Source: Ophiothrix spiculata (taxonomy: Eukaryota > Echinodermata > Ophiuroidea > Amphilepidida > Ophiotrichidae). From it: DNA of 26,673 nucleotides. The stretch lies in NCBI GenBank assembly GCA_000969725.1, contig JXSR01S029293.1; one strand, given 5' to 3'. Made by a program: the position numbers and the translations under genes. A model generated the notes under the pieces. The model searched no databases, was not told the origin of the DNA, and saw only the letters and a program-made list of their open reading frames with translations. Positions 1-10,118 of the stretch are shown here, piece after piece (the stretch's first letter is position 1; each line of letters starts with the position of its first letter).

Positions 1-609
1 TATAATGCTTTGGTCCCATACCACTCCGAGAGAGGTATGCAAATTAGTTTCAGTCAACATCGTAGAGGTAATCAGACCCCAGTTAAATAGTTTAACAAAC
101 AAAATATGTTTGGAAATAATTCTTTATAGTTTGGAGATATAGCACCAAATGTAAAATTAATTGGTATACGTATTTTCCATTTCTTTTGTATTTACATAAC
201 AGCCTCATCCACAGGGTTGCATACTTTCTTTTGCCACTCAAGAGACAACAAGACACAAGCTAAGGTTGAAACCTTGCACAATGCATTTCAGGGGTCAAGG
301 TCAATCATACACATCCTAAAATAGGAACCTACACCTTTAAGACTTGTGCTATTGGCACATAATTTCTAAAGTTTTATGAAGAAATGCTCTAATATAAGCC
401 ATTTGGCGCACAAAGTTAAGTTTGGAAAATTTTGAAAAGAAAACGCCATCAAAATACCAAATTTTGCGAAGAAAAGGACTGATTTAAATACCAGAGAGCC
501 TGAACTTGCAGCACATCCCACCCCATAACCCCTTTTGTACTTAGAAGTCCTGTTCACTTTTTTAAACTTACCAATATGAGATCTTTTTATTTCAAAATTT
601 GAATTACAG
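1..609 (+). other. Intron upstream of the first visible exon of gene 1
   Basis: No exon that I can support lies here. The stretch ends in an acceptor (gaattacag) at 601-609 that starts the first visible exon of the plus-strand gene. The open frame on the opposite strand at 366-722 is only the reverse of this intron and exon and has no recognisable content. Earlier exons of the gene must lie left of the window. Confidence 0.5.
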
Positions 610-792
610 AAATTGAAACAAGATATCAAAGACCTCATGACTGCACGCAGATCAGCGGAGCTAGAGAAAAACACCCTCCAACAGCTTCTTGATGACATGG
701 TGTCAAAGGTCAATTCTAGCAATGATGGAGGTCAAACGGGGTCACAAGTCTATGGCTGTATTGTCAAGGAAAACTGCAAGCTGAAATTGGAG
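610..792 (+). CDS. Gene 1 exon a (61 codons, coiled coil)
   Basis: Acceptor gaattacag precedes 610 and donor gtgagc follows 792; 183 nt in phase 0. It begins KLKQDIKDLMTARRSAELEK, has a Ser/Asn/Gly-rich break (VNSSNDGGQTGS) near residue 38, and ends CKLKLE, resuming the helix into the next exon. The break probably separates two coiled-coil stretches. Internal Met codons exist, but this is not a start exon because the frame runs open from the acceptor. Confidence 0.75.
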
Positions 793-3700
793 GTGAGCTT
801 AGAAAATTGTATATCATTTTAGATTTTTTGACAATATCAATTGATCAATGCCATTCGATGTGCAGTCTTTTACTTGCGCGATTCCTTGAGGACATAATCA
901 ATATAATGATGAGCTAGCTAATTAAATCGAGCCATGAAGCCAAGTAGTTGACCGTCCTACCTTTGCATTTGGCTTATCTGTGGCAAAAAATCAAGTAATA
1001 CAGCGTGAGTCAAAATGAAGTTGACCGAGATTCAAAACTGTATAACAAAAGAACTATTGGTATTTAAAACAATTGTTACGCACCTTGGAAATATGCAGAC
1101 TCTTCTGCTTATTTTGAAAAAAGAATGAAGGAAATAGGTAATTCCTAGGAAAAGTTATGCCTGTTTTAGTAAAAAAACGAATTTTACAAGCTGTCCACGG
1201 AATTGATGAGCGAACAAATTAAAATGCAAAGTAAATAATTCAGCTGTGCAGTCACCTGTTACTAATACCCTGTCTTCTTTCGGCAAAGATTGATGCAGTT
1301 TGGAGGTCTGTCATTTCTGTTCACAATCCAAGTCTCAGATCCTCATGGTCCTCTTTTGCACTTAACAATTCTGGCTTACAATTTGCTTTAGCTTTGCTCT
1401 GCAAAACGTCTTTGAAACTCTGAAGGCCTGTGTGTTTTCAATTAGGTTTCAACTACAAACTGCCTTGGTTTCTGGTTTCATGAATACAATTGGTTGATAT
1501 TTGAATTTGAAACTCCTGCATCAAAATCCTAGTTGTTAAATGGTTCTTAAAATTATATGAATCTGAATCTGAATCTGTTTAAGTTTTCCTTTCATTTAAA
1601 GATCAGCATATCATGGACAGCTTTTCCTATGAATGGCCAATCTTCTTGATTCAATGTTTAAATATCAGTCAAAGGAAGGGTAGGGTATTCATAAACATGT
1701 AATTACTCTGCTCAATCAAGGGTGTACTTTGCATTTTTAATTGGTTTGCTTATTTATTCCGTGGACAGCTTATAAAATTTGTTTTTTACTAAACCAAGCA
1801 TAACTTCTCTTAGGGGGAATTACCGATTTCCTTCATTTATTTTTTGAAATAAAGAGAAGAGTCTGCACATTTCCAAGGTGCTTACTAAATGTTTTGAATA
1901 TCAGTAGTTCTTTTGTTATACAGTTTTGAATCTCGGTCAACTTCATTTTGACTCACGCTGTATAATGGTGAATAATATCAATACGTACCAAACGATCTAA
2001 TTTATAATGGTTGCTCTACCCAGGTAGGTATTGACTTGGCTAGGGCCAAGAAGATCGGCTAGACCTTGCTCGGCTCGGGAGAGCTGCTTGGGTCTAAATT
2101 GATTATGTCCCTTATACATTGTGCGTTTAAAGACTGGATGTTGAGGAATGCATATCGACAGACTCTGAATAAACTATTGGAGTTAGACATGGTTTAAGCA
2201 AAATTTATTCTTATCCAAATGTTTAGTTACCTGTGCATTTTTTCATGATTGCAGAATTCATGTACACTTTAAAAGATGAATTTATTTCCCGAACTTGTTC
2301 GCTCAAAGTGCTTAGAATACCACAGGTCGGCTGACGTTCTTATAGAATATAGCATAAAACCTTGATATTTCCCATATTTCATAAACAAGCCGTTGATAAC
2401 ACACTAATAGTACCATGCCCTATAATGATCTTGTCATTATCATCAGGTAAAATGCTATATCTGTATTTCTATGGTATACATCGGTGATCCTTCAGTGTTT
2501 ATATTTCAAACAGTCTAGTACAAACTGGTAATCAGTTGGTAAAGTATAAAACAGGGGTGTGAGAGTTCCTCTTTTTAGCTGATTTCCTCGTTTTTGAAAA
2601 AAAAAATGTGTTAAAATTTCAGCTTTTTTATTCATTTTCAGCCCGTTTTTGACCTTTTTCCTGACTTTACGACGCTTTTCCTTGTTTTTCCTCGTTTTTG
2701 TCAACTGGCCTCTCACACCCCTGATAAAAAAAGCCTTACTCAAGTAATAAATTTCTTTCCAGATTGAGAAATTGCGGATGAAAGTGCTAGAACGACAGGA
2801 GCACTATGAATCTCTGCACACCAGAGCTAACAGACAGGTAAGTACAGGTAATGCAGCAAAGACCATTGGTGACACATTGTATCCGAGACTAGGTTCGAGT
2901 CGAGACTCCGCGATCCATAGCGGGTCTTTGAGTGGTCGAACCTTTATGTAAGGTATTCATGAGCTAAACTGCTTCAAAAGACTTGGAAGCTAAATGATCA
3001 ATACATGTGAAAACAACAGATTTCACACTAGATTAATTTCATGATGTCTTACATGAAGGATGAACCCTTTGAGGTCGTTAGAATATTTGTGATGACTCAC
3101 CCCGAAAAGGGGGACTTTGCGACAGAACACTTTTCAAGATACAGATTTTCTGTAAAATTTGACCGCCTTGATCAATTTCAAAAAATAAGGTGTCATTTTA
3201 AAGCTTAGAAAATGCTGCAACAGATGAAATGAAAAAAACAAAGTTGATATCATCTGCAAAGTCCTCCCTTTCGGGATGAGCCATCACATTTGGAAAAAAT
3301 ATACTTGGTCCAAATATTTCTTTTCATGTAAGAAGGAAAACAAATATGAATACAGTAAAAAAAGTGTTTAGTTTAAATTTAGTACTTAATACTTCGTTTA
3401 TATGAAAGATGCATGCCAGAATTAAGATAGACTAAATTAAAACTAATGTAATGTTTCAGAAGATAACAATCTTTGTCAAATAATGGTTTCATCTCATACT
3501 TGGTATGATAGATTCATTATTGGGTTCAGCATCAGTATTTGGCAAAAAAAAATTAATTGTTGTGTTGCCCTCAAGTGGGATTTCTGAAAAATTGAGTCGG
3601 TCGGTCGGAAAATATATATTTTTTTTAATTATTTTTTTTAAAAGCACCTAAAGTACCAAATTTGGGTGCATTTTCTCAAAAAACACCCAATCTGAGCAAA

Positions 3701-5833
3701 ATTGGGTGCTTTCACGGCCCTAATATTTTTTTATTTTTTTTGAATAGGGTCGGTCGCTGAGGGCAACATAACAATTTATTTTTTTTGGCCTTATATGACA
3801 ACTATTGCCTACTCATACTATTAGTTATCCCCTGTTTGTTCATGCAATACGAGAAAATATTGAAGGTTTGGGTTCATATCACACAATGCTGAAAGCAGAG
3901 TGTGATATGAAACGTATTACATGAGAACAAACTGGGAATAACAAATTTATCACTAAGTACACACGTACGTTGATAGCAAAAACTTGAAAATGCCAAGAAA
4001 AATACTTTAAAAATTGTTATTTTTTCGTTTCTTATAATAATTTTAGATTTGTAGTTTCCCTGGCTAGATTGACAACTATGAGCATCGTTTTTTATTGGCA
4101 TCGCGAAGTACAACACGTTGCAGTTAGTCGCGCATGGAAAAAAGAGCTGTATGATACTAATTACTTTAACAGGTCTGAAATTTATCTTGTGGGATATTGA
4201 AAATTGGAAGCTGTTGATGACAAACATTTACAAACACACACAAACAACAGTTGGTGGCATAAGCCATCTTTTGTAAAAATCAGCTTCATCTTTTGTAGCC
4301 GATTTTTTTATTAGTGTTGTACTTCAAATGAATATGGCACTTTGCACATGATAATTTCCCATACCAGTTACCATACCTTTACAAGTCATTCAGCATTATA
4401 TATTTTCTGCCTTATTCCCAGATGAAAGTCCTTGAAGGAAACTGGAAGAAAGCTGAAGCTGAGATCTACAGACTGGATGACATATTTGATAAATGCAAAC
4501 AGGTAAGAACATTAGGCTACAAATGTTGGTCTCGAAGGGATAGCCTATGATTTTCTAAAATTTTGGGGAAAAAATTTGTTCCTATACACTGAATAGTGTA
4601 AACACATTTTAAAATTTGGAAATCAACATAATTCTTTTGAAAATTAGTTTACTCAACCCAATTTTACTCACAATATTGCATTTGTGACTTTGTTACCAGT
4701 AACCATAAATTCAGCCTGGTCGGTGTAAAGATATAACACATTCAGGCTGTTTCTATTAAAGATCATTTTCCGGAAGCAACTGGCTAATGGAGTAGAAGTA
4801 TTCAATAGAAACATGCATTCTCCGCCATTATCCGTCTTTTTGGCGGCTAAAGTTTAGCCGCTATTTATCCTGCTTTTTGTAGGATAATAGCGGTGAGAAA
4901 TACCGCAAGACGGCAATAGAAACTGAAGCCATCGCACTTTCCGGCGAAAACCGGAAATCAACAATATCAAGTTATCTAAAATTGACCCCTGTCGCTTGGA
5001 TGACCTGCTCGTACCTTCTGAATGTTTCACCGCTGGATTTTATCGGTCTGTACAGTAATTAAATTACAAAAATTGCTAAATTATGGCTACATCAGAGTTT
5101 CGTAACATCTTGAAAACAAATTTGACCTTTGTCGTCCCACAATACTTTGCGGTAAGCTAAGTCAAAGAACTTTTATCTGGCAATTTTGTAAAGCTCACTC
5201 GATCCTGTTCAGTTTGCGCAAACTGTAATCTAATAGAAACTCGACGCTCTCCGCTATTATGCGGTTAAATTTTAGTCTGATAAATACAGGATAATTGATA
5301 GAAAGACGCTGTATGTGTGTGTTTTAGGGGAAAATTGAAGGTTTGGGCTGTATTTATTTATTTTTTAGTTTTCCATTTCTTAGCCATTACTGTATTAAAG
5401 TTTAAGACATTTCAGGAAATTTTGACTTCAGTGACTTGCATCTCTGTATCGTAAATAGTCCCAGTTCAAGGTGAAGGGGGATGATAAAGTGTATGTTACA
5501 TAACTAAGGTCCCAAGAATCGCTTTCATGTGTTGAAGCTTTGACTTGGATTAAACGGACTAAGATTTAAGGGTCCTGACAATTTTGCTTTATCAATGTTC
5601 GACTCTGTGTATCATTACTTATTTCCATGTACCCATTACAAACCTAAATCTACTGTGTTTGTGTTGATGTAAACTGTATCCAGTTGTATCTAGAGTTGCT
5701 AACCTTTGCCAACAAAGAAGGCCATTATATTTGGATGTTTCCTTTCCTTTACCTCCAACAGCTTATCCAAAATGTCCCATGTGCGGAAGAGGAAGACGAA
5801 AACCTGGAAGCTTTACGGCAAATTTTCAACTAA
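610..5833 (+). CDS. 3' end of a coiled-coil protein gene (four exons, partial, unrecognised)
   Basis: Exons 610-792, 2763-2837, 4422-4502 and 5762-5833 join in phase 0 throughout and give 136 residues ending in TAA. Every border is AG/GT (gtgagc, gtaagt, gtaaga donors). The residues are rich in Lys, Glu, Leu and Gln with heptad-like hydrophobic spacing, for example LEKNTLQQLLDDMVSKV in the first exon, LKLEIEKLRMKVLERQ across the first junction and MKVLEGNWKKAEAEIYRLDD in the third exon. This predicts an alpha-helical coiled coil, followed by an acidic tail (AEEEDENLEALRQIFN). No enzyme motif, signal peptide or membrane segment is visible. I cannot name the family; centrosomal, kinetochore or cytoskeletal coiled-coil proteins look alike at this level. 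The 5' part lies outside the window. The gene converges on CASP with about 8.9 kb between the stops. Confidence 0.8.
1001..1960. mobile_element. Foldback MITE, TA target duplication, about 232-bp inverted arms
   Basis: The ends CAGCGTGAGTCAAAATGAAG (1001) and its complement (ending 1960) are flanked by TA on both sides (999-1000 and 1961-1962). The arms 1001-1232 and 1726-1960 are imperfect inverted copies over their whole length. The roughly 490-bp centre has no open frame of note. TA duplication and CAG..CTG termini fit a non-autonomous relative of the Tc1/mariner group. The element at 19038-20082 has nearly the same terminus, so the two belong to one wider family. Confidence 0.85.
2552..2723. 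mobile_element. Short MITE with CAGGGGTGTGAGAG inverted ends
   Basis: Terminal inverted repeats CAGGGGTGTGAGAG and CTCTCACACCCCTG bound a 172-bp, T-rich (plus strand) body, and tcctcgtttttg occurs inside near both ends. The right end lies 39 bp before the next exon of gene 1, so the element abuts the branch-point zone. The 83-residue reverse-strand frame over it is low-complexity and is not a gene. Confidence 0.75.
2763..2837 (+). CDS. Gene 1 exon b (25 codons, coiled coil)
   Basis: 75 nt in phase 0 between a ttctttccag acceptor and a gtaagt donor. It encodes IEKLRMKVLERQ followed by a His/Tyr/Arg-rich stretch (EHYESLHTRANRQ). The hydrophobic spacing continues the helix of the previous exon without a break. 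Confidence 0.75.
3086..3291. mobile_element. MITE with TGTGATG..CATCACA ends
   Basis: The inverted ends are tttgtgatgactcacccc followed by cgaaaagggggactttgc on the left, and gcaaagtcctccctttcggg followed by atgagccatcacattt on the right. The arms are about 35 bp with a few mismatches. The body includes a 21-bp word (3187-3207) that recurs exactly, on the other strand, inside the larger MITE at 16852-17296. Confidence 0.75.
3541..3790. mobile_element. MITE, GGCCAAAAAAA..TTGTTGTGTTGCCCTCA family, copy 1
   Basis: About 250 bp with inverted ends built from (TA)AGGCC, an A-run, then TTGTTGTGTTGCCCTCA. Inside are GGTCGGTCGG/CCGACCGACC blocks and repeats of the word TTGGGTGCTTT. The element at 11931-12177 is the same family in the opposite orientation, with matching internal blocks. 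Confidence 0.8.
4422..4502 (+). CDS. Gene 1 exon c (27 codons, coiled coil)
   Basis: 81 nt in phase 0 between a cttattcccag acceptor and a gtaaga donor. It encodes MKVLEGNWKKAEAEIYRLDD then IFDKCKQ. It continues the charged helix, and MKVLE repeats the MKVLERQ seen in the previous exon. Confidence 0.75.
4503..5761 (+). other. Intron of gene 1
   Basis: Holds the hairpin-rich block at 4742-4930. A second, weaker piece with related words (aatagaaactcgacgctctccgc) lies near 5230. The rest shows no supported feature. Confidence 0.5.
4742..4930. repeat. Hairpin-rich repeat, probable MITE
   Basis: CCGCTATTTATCCT at 4858 pairs with AGGATAATAGCGG ending 4893 across a T-rich loop. An outer CCGCCATTATCC..GGCGG word lies just left. 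Possible terminal repeats are gctgtttctatt (about 4747) and aatagaaactgaagc (about 4914). The borders are uncertain. Confidence 0.45.
5762..5833 (+). CDS. Gene 1 terminal exon (23 codons plus stop)
   Basis: Acceptor acctccaacag ends at 5761. The frame encodes LIQNVPCAEEEDENLEALRQ, then IFN and TAA (5831-5833). The tail is acidic with a hydrophobic end. The last 29 nt and about 15 nt of following sequence are duplicated 85 bp downstream at 5890-5935. No canonical AATAAA is seen close downstream; ATTAAA near 6198 is a weak candidate. Confidence 0.75.
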   Translation, partial: LIQNVPCAEEEDENLEALRQIFN

Positions 5834-5935
5834 ATCCACCAAGGAGCTAGACCAACAGCAAAGCATTACAACAAACATGTCAAATTTCTTGGAAGCATTA
5901 CGGCAGATTTTCAACTAAATCTGAGCAGCATCTAG
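5805..5935 (+). repeat. Tandem partial duplication of the terminal exon
   Basis: The segment starting tggaagctttacggcaaatt at 5805 recurs as tggaagcattacggcagatt at 5890, an offset of 85 bp, with similarity continuing for about 45 bp. The second copy again encodes LEALRQIFN followed by TAA (5916-5918). Because 85 is not a multiple of three, this copy is in the +1 frame of the exon. That +1 frame is open from upstream of the exon to 5918. Confidence 0.75.
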
Positions 5936-6885
5936 CAGTTTTAACCGACATTTGTAGCATATAGAGTATTTGACTGAAACTACTTATTATTTGTTGACAA
6001 CTGAAATTGTGACTTATGTCACTTATTTGACAATGCAAAAAACATTGTTTAATTGCTTTTTAAATCACATGGCTTAATCATCATCAGACTCGTGCACAGT
6101 TGGCCAATTTCGATATAAGAAAAGCCAGGGGTGTTGGAACCATGTGGGCTTTTACCGCACCACTTTTCAGCCAGGAAAAAATTAATCTAAATTGATGCAT
6201 TAAAAACAACAATAACATATATAATATATACAAACTTGTTTTTATGCCTCTGCCTGAGGCATTATGTTTTCTGGTTGTCCGTCCGGGCTCGGAACTGGTG
6301 AGGCGCATAGCGATGCAAGTCGATGGAATGGTGGTAAGGGTGGCTAGTAATTTTCTCAGAAAGTTTTGGTTCAAATTTTTTAGGCAGAAAATAGGTGATT
6401 TTTTAGCAACTGTTGTCTTGTGCGTCTTAGTTGTTTCCTTATTTTTGATAACTAAGGGGCCACTGGCTGCACCACTTTTACCAGGGGCCGTACCACTTTT
6501 ATTTTCCTTCCGATGCCCCTGTTGTAAAGAATTTTTGTCGTGTATACCATTTAGCTTATTTTATTTGCTTTTTATTATTTTTGAAACCCTGATATAACAA
6601 ATTTTGGATATAAAGTATTAATGTGTCTGTCCTGAGCAACTTCTTATTAAGAGTTTCCACCCTATGTTTATAATGACATTACATGCAACTAGTTAAGATT
6701 TAATTGTATTTAGTAAGATTTTCAAGACTTATGACAGCAGAAAACCTTCCTAATACAATTTCTGAATCTGTGAATTGGTTGAAATTCTTGGTATTTTTGG
6801 GTGTAAAATCTACTTTTTAGTGCAATATCTTCTTTTGGGTTTTCAAAATCTACTTACCATGCACTTACAGGCTGATAAGTCTGTT
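5834..6885. other. Sequence after gene 1, with a dispersed repeat
   Basis: Probably the 3' UTR and the start of the intergenic region. At 6236-6300 lies a stretch beginning ttttatgcctctgcctgagg and running through cattatgttttctggttgtc and cgtccgg. It reads like the dispersed GCCTCxGGCxGAGGCATTATGTTTTC repeat of marine invertebrates (from memory, not checked). Words shared on both sides (caccacttttcagccagg near 6160; gcaccacttttaccaggg near 6470) suggest an element of about 6125-6530. The open frames at 6084-6597 fall inside it and show no domain. Confidence 0.45.
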
Positions 6886-7237
6886 TTAAAGGGGCATTGG
6901 ACAAGTTCAGCATCATCCCCAAACTTCCCCAAACTTTTTGAGATTTTTGCATCATTTGAAGTATTAGCGGTAATAATGTCCGCATGCAAAGTTTCATTGT
7001 CAAATTCAAATCCTATCTATCAAAATATTTCGATATTCTTTTATTTTTAATTATTGTTGTCGATAACGATATATAATACTGCCCCCTATAGTTGAATTTT
7101 AAAAATTTGCCTTTTCAGGAGATTTAATTCAAACTCAAAATTTCTTTTGATTTATCTGAAATCTATGATGTGAAAGGAATGTTTAGTTTAACAAACAAAT
7201 CTTCGGCTTTTTCTTGATATATAACATCAATAAATAT

Positions 7238-7339
7238 CAGGGCTGTGATTGGGGCTTTAAAAAAAATCTTGGAAGATGGAGCAAAGCGAGCGGAGCAACC
7301 TCACGGCCGGGGGTCCAGGGGCCCGCTTAAGGATGGGGA
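7238..7339. repeat. Foreign GC-rich segment replacing the right half of a MITE
   Basis: After aataaatat the sequence changes to cagggctgtgattggggctt. It continues as a GC-rich stretch containing gcaaagcgagcggagc and ggggtccaggggcccgc, before rejoining the shared flank at ccctttaattaa. The intact sister unit has AT-rich sequence here. It looks like part of another dispersed repeat, brought in by insertion or recombination. Confidence 0.55.
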
Positions 7340-7507
7340 CCCTTTAATTAATAAAAAAAAATAAATAAATCCACACTGACTGACCCAACTTTTCAATTGA
7401 GGGCAAGCAGTCAATTTATTTTTCCATACAGTAAGACTTGTAATTTTGGGATGGAATTTTTATTTCACCAGGAGGTGTTTGTTGTCCAATGGCATGGCAA
7501 TGTAGTG

Positions 7508-8013
7508 TTAAAGGGGCAATGGACAAGTTCAGCATCATCCCCAAACTTTTGAGATTTTTGCATCATTTGAAGTATTAGCGGTAATAATGTCCGCATGCAA
7601 AGTTTCATTGTCAAATTCAAATCGTATATATCAAAATATTTCGATATTCTTTTATTTTTAATTATCGTTGTCGACAACAATAAATATTCCCCCCTATAGT
7701 TGAATTTTAAAAATTGGCCTTTTAATTTAATTTAAACTCAAAATTTCTTTTGATTTATCTGAAATCTATGATGTGAAAGGAATGTTTAACAAACAAATCT
7801 TTGGCTTTTTCTTGATATATAACATCAATAAATATGTTTAGAGAATAGTCTCATACCAAAGATCAATAAAAAAATAATATTCAAATGTTTGACTTTTCTG
7901 AAGGTTTGGATCAAAATGTTCCCGATATCTGGTAACTGACTGTTATTTTCTAACATATGAAGTGTAAATCATCAACAAATAAAATTTCTAAATTTTGTCC
8001 AATGCCCCTTTAA
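7508..8013. mobile_element. MITE with TTAA flanks and AGGGGCATTGGAC ends (intact copy)
   Basis: Left end TTAA then AGGGGCAATGGACAA; right end TTGTCCAATGCCCCT then TTAA. If TTAA is the target duplication, the element resembles non-autonomous piggyBac or Kolobok-type elements. That superfamily assignment is inference. No coding capacity is seen. The sister copy starting at 6886 has lost its right end. Confidence 0.75.
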
Positions 8014-8178
8014 TTAATAAAATAATTTTCAAAATCCACACCAACTGACCCAACTTTTCAATTGAGGGCAAGCAGACAATTTTTTTCCCCCCATACAGTA
8101 AGACTTGTAATTTTGGGATGGAATTTTTATTTCGCCAGGAGGTGTTTGTTGTCCAATGGCATGGCAATGTAGTGTTAA

Positions 8179-8543
8179 CATGTCTTGGTAGAAAGTCCTG
8201 TAGATAGTTTTGTTAAATAATGCACATATGTATTGTAAATAATTCCCTGTTCCTGCATAATTCTGTAACATCACTCAATTTTATATTCATTTTTGTATAA
8301 ATATAGCAAGCATTATCTGTACAATGAATATTGTGGTCTTGTTCTTATTTCATTTGTAGTAATGCCCTCACCACACGAGGACATTTTACAGGACATTATC
8401 TTGAAATTAGTAAAGTTGTGGTCATACTGTAATTTGCAAGCCTATATTCTACACAGTATAGTGGTAGACATGTTTTTTTGTCTGAGAAAATCGCAGATGA
8501 TCCCTAACCATCAAATATACACCAATCAATTTAATTAGGATAG
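8179..8543. other. Intergenic stretch without visible feature
   Basis: AT-rich sequence between the duplicated MITE block and the next element. The 81-residue frames here, on either strand, have no recognisable motif and no splice support. Confidence 0.4.
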
Positions 8544-9430
8544 GTTCAACCACAGATCTTTAAAAACGGGGATGGTGATCGGCTGCATTTGTTTGAAGCA
8601 ATGTTTGTGTTGGTGACAACACAATCCAACAGGCAATTACGTGTAGTCTTCTGTTATACTCCACAATCTATTCAGTAGGCTTTCAAAAAAGTTCATTGAC
8701 CAACCGCGTCACTAGAGTGTACACTTTCTGACTCATCGGTATTGCAAATATACGTTTGATATAACCAAGTGAATGTTTAAATAACATTCCTTATACAATT
8801 TTCGCAAAGAATTACCACGGTAAAAGCTCCTCGTTTTATTTATCATAATGTGTTATGTATTATTCTTCTACTTTCACCGTGGTATTTATTTGCAATATTT
8901 ATTTTCAGTATCAGCATGTTGTATGTTTAAAACAAAATGAAGGAGTCTAAATGAATATTTGATGGTACAGTGCAACCTCTTTTATCCGGACATGATGGGA
9001 CCAAACAATGGCCGGATAAGTGAAAAATTCGGATAAGAGAATTGTGTGTAAATCTGCTTAATAACATATAAGTCTTTAATTGTGTAACATAAAATAATTC
9101 AATGAGAAGTGGTATAATGTGTGAATAACCTTTGTAAGCACTTTTTGAAGGTAAAAATTACAAAAATGTCCTTCAAATGCATTAAATCATGATAATAGGC
9201 ACTGACAAAACATGTTTTCCTTTGAAATTATTCAGCCGGATAACAGAGTAATCCGTATAAAGGAGGTTCGGATAAAGGAGGTTGCACTGTAATTGATTTA
9301 GAACCCCGCGCTATTCAAACATAATGATCCAAATAATGGTTTCAACTCACACATAGAATTGAGATTATATCGATTTTCTTTTGTATTTGTACAGAATTCG
9401 CAATCCCCGTTTTTAAAGATCTGTGGTTCA
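8544..9430. mobile_element. Inverted-repeat element interrupted by a nested MITE
   Basis: Ends ttcaaccacagatctttaaa followed by aacgggga (8544-8573) and the complement at 9402-9430 form inverted repeats of about 28 bp. The element spans about 887 bp, of which 322 bp is the nested MITE at 8968-9289. An internal hairpin pairs taccacggt (8813) with accgtggta (ending 8884). No transposase is seen. Confidence 0.7.
8968..9289. mobile_element. pogo/Tigger-like MITE
   Basis: Termini CAGTGCAACCTCTTTTATCC and GGATAAAGGAGGTTGCACTG are flanked by TA (8966-8967 and 9290-9291). CAGTG-ACCTC-TTATCCGG ends with TA duplication are typical of pogo/Tigger-group elements. A second internal TCCG/CGGA repeat set (gccggataagtg, cagccggataac) lies inside the ends, and the right end carries its aaaggaggtt word twice. 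The 322-bp length leaves no room for a transposase. Confidence 0.85.
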
Positions 9431-9719
9431 ACAAGGTCATTGAAAGATTTATAATATTATCCTGAATTATTTGGTCTACTGCAAATTTGTCATGCTGACA
9501 GGTTATGATGTGTATTGTGTTGTATGATTAATCACCGTTTTATCATACAACACAAAATCCTCTAAAATTGGCTATTTCCCTTGATGTAAAATGTATTTTT
9601 CTAGCCCCATGTAATTGAAATTCTTTGAAGTTTTTTTCAGGTGTGCGAAAGGCATAACCAATTTGCATCGTTTACTATTGAAATACAGTGATTAATACCA
9701 TGATTATTATTGTAAAGGT
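9431..9719. other. Intergenic stretch with one small hairpin
   Basis: The only structure seen is a stem of about 13 bp, tgtgttgtatgat (9516) with atcatacaacaca (ending 9554), with a loop of about 13 nt. No gene is supported. Confidence 0.5.
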
Positions 9720-9840
9720 TGTCCACAACTTGACTTTTTCAGGCAAGAGTCCTGGGGAATAAGGCAATAGACTGGGTTCCCCCTCCCCCGTGCCAAAACT
9801 CCTTGCAGGGCTATATTTTGACAGACAGTCACAACTTTAG

Positions 9841-10118
9841 TCTGTGGGAAAAAAGAAAAAGTGCAAAATGGAGTCTGCACAATTGTTTTTGACCGATTCT
9901 TAATCTTTGAGACCCATAGTCTTTGAGATTTGACTAGTAACATGTTATGGATGTCATTTTGGCGGCCATCTTGGATTTCTCAAAATGCTCAATGGTGTGG
10001 AGTTTGCACCATTCAGTTCTGGAATCTATGGGTCTCAAAGATTAAGAATCAGTCAAGAACAATTGTGCAGACTCTGTTTTGCAGTCAAGCCCAAAATCAA
10101 GGTTTTTCCCCACAGACT
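9841..10118. repeat. Inverted repeat, arms of about 80-90 bp
   Basis: The left arm 9841-9919 (ending aatctttgagacccata) is the complement of the right arm 10027-10118 (starting tatgggtctcaaagatt). The loop of 107 bp contains ggcggccatcttggatttct. This is a probable MITE. The frames at 9707-9943 and 9930-10151 both come from the arms, which is why they share the word WVSKIKN, so neither is a gene. Confidence 0.75.

Larger units (their letters stand above)
793..2762 (+). other. Intron of gene 1 containing two MITEs
   Basis: Flanked by gtgagc and a ttctttccag acceptor. It holds the 960-bp foldback element at 1001-1960 and the 172-bp element at 2552-2723. The rest (793-1000 and 1961-2551) shows no exon, RNA gene or other structure that I can support. 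Confidence 0.7.
2838..4421 (+). other. Intron of gene 1 with two MITEs
   Basis: Contains MITEs at 3086-3291 and 3541-3790. The 117-residue reverse frame at 3874-4227 has no recognisable domain and no splice context, so I treat it as chance. A small hairpin (gttcatatcacac paired with gtgtgatatgaa) lies at 3870-3913. Nothing else is seen. Confidence 0.6.
6886..8178. repeat. Tandem duplication of a MITE plus its flank (two units)
   Basis: Unit A (6886-7507) and unit B (7508-8178) each consist of a MITE beginning TTAAAGGGGCA followed by a shared flank of about 165 bp (from ccaactgacc-like sequence to ggcatggcaatgtagtgtta). The MITE left halves match closely over about 350 bp and the flanks match closely. 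In unit A the right half of the MITE is replaced by a different segment of about 102 bp (7238-7339). Frames at 6775-7050 and 7465-7680 are shadows of this block. Confidence 0.85.

Noticed and set aside
191..300. Possible earlier exon of gene 1 after acataacag
   Set aside because: There is no proper donor, the composition does not fit a coiled coil, and there is no phase evidence.
6244..6597. 117-residue plus-strand frame with hydrophobic C-terminus
   Set aside because: It begins inside a dispersed repeat (gcctctgcctgaggcattat), and the hydrophobic run comes from T-rich DNA. There is no family resemblance.
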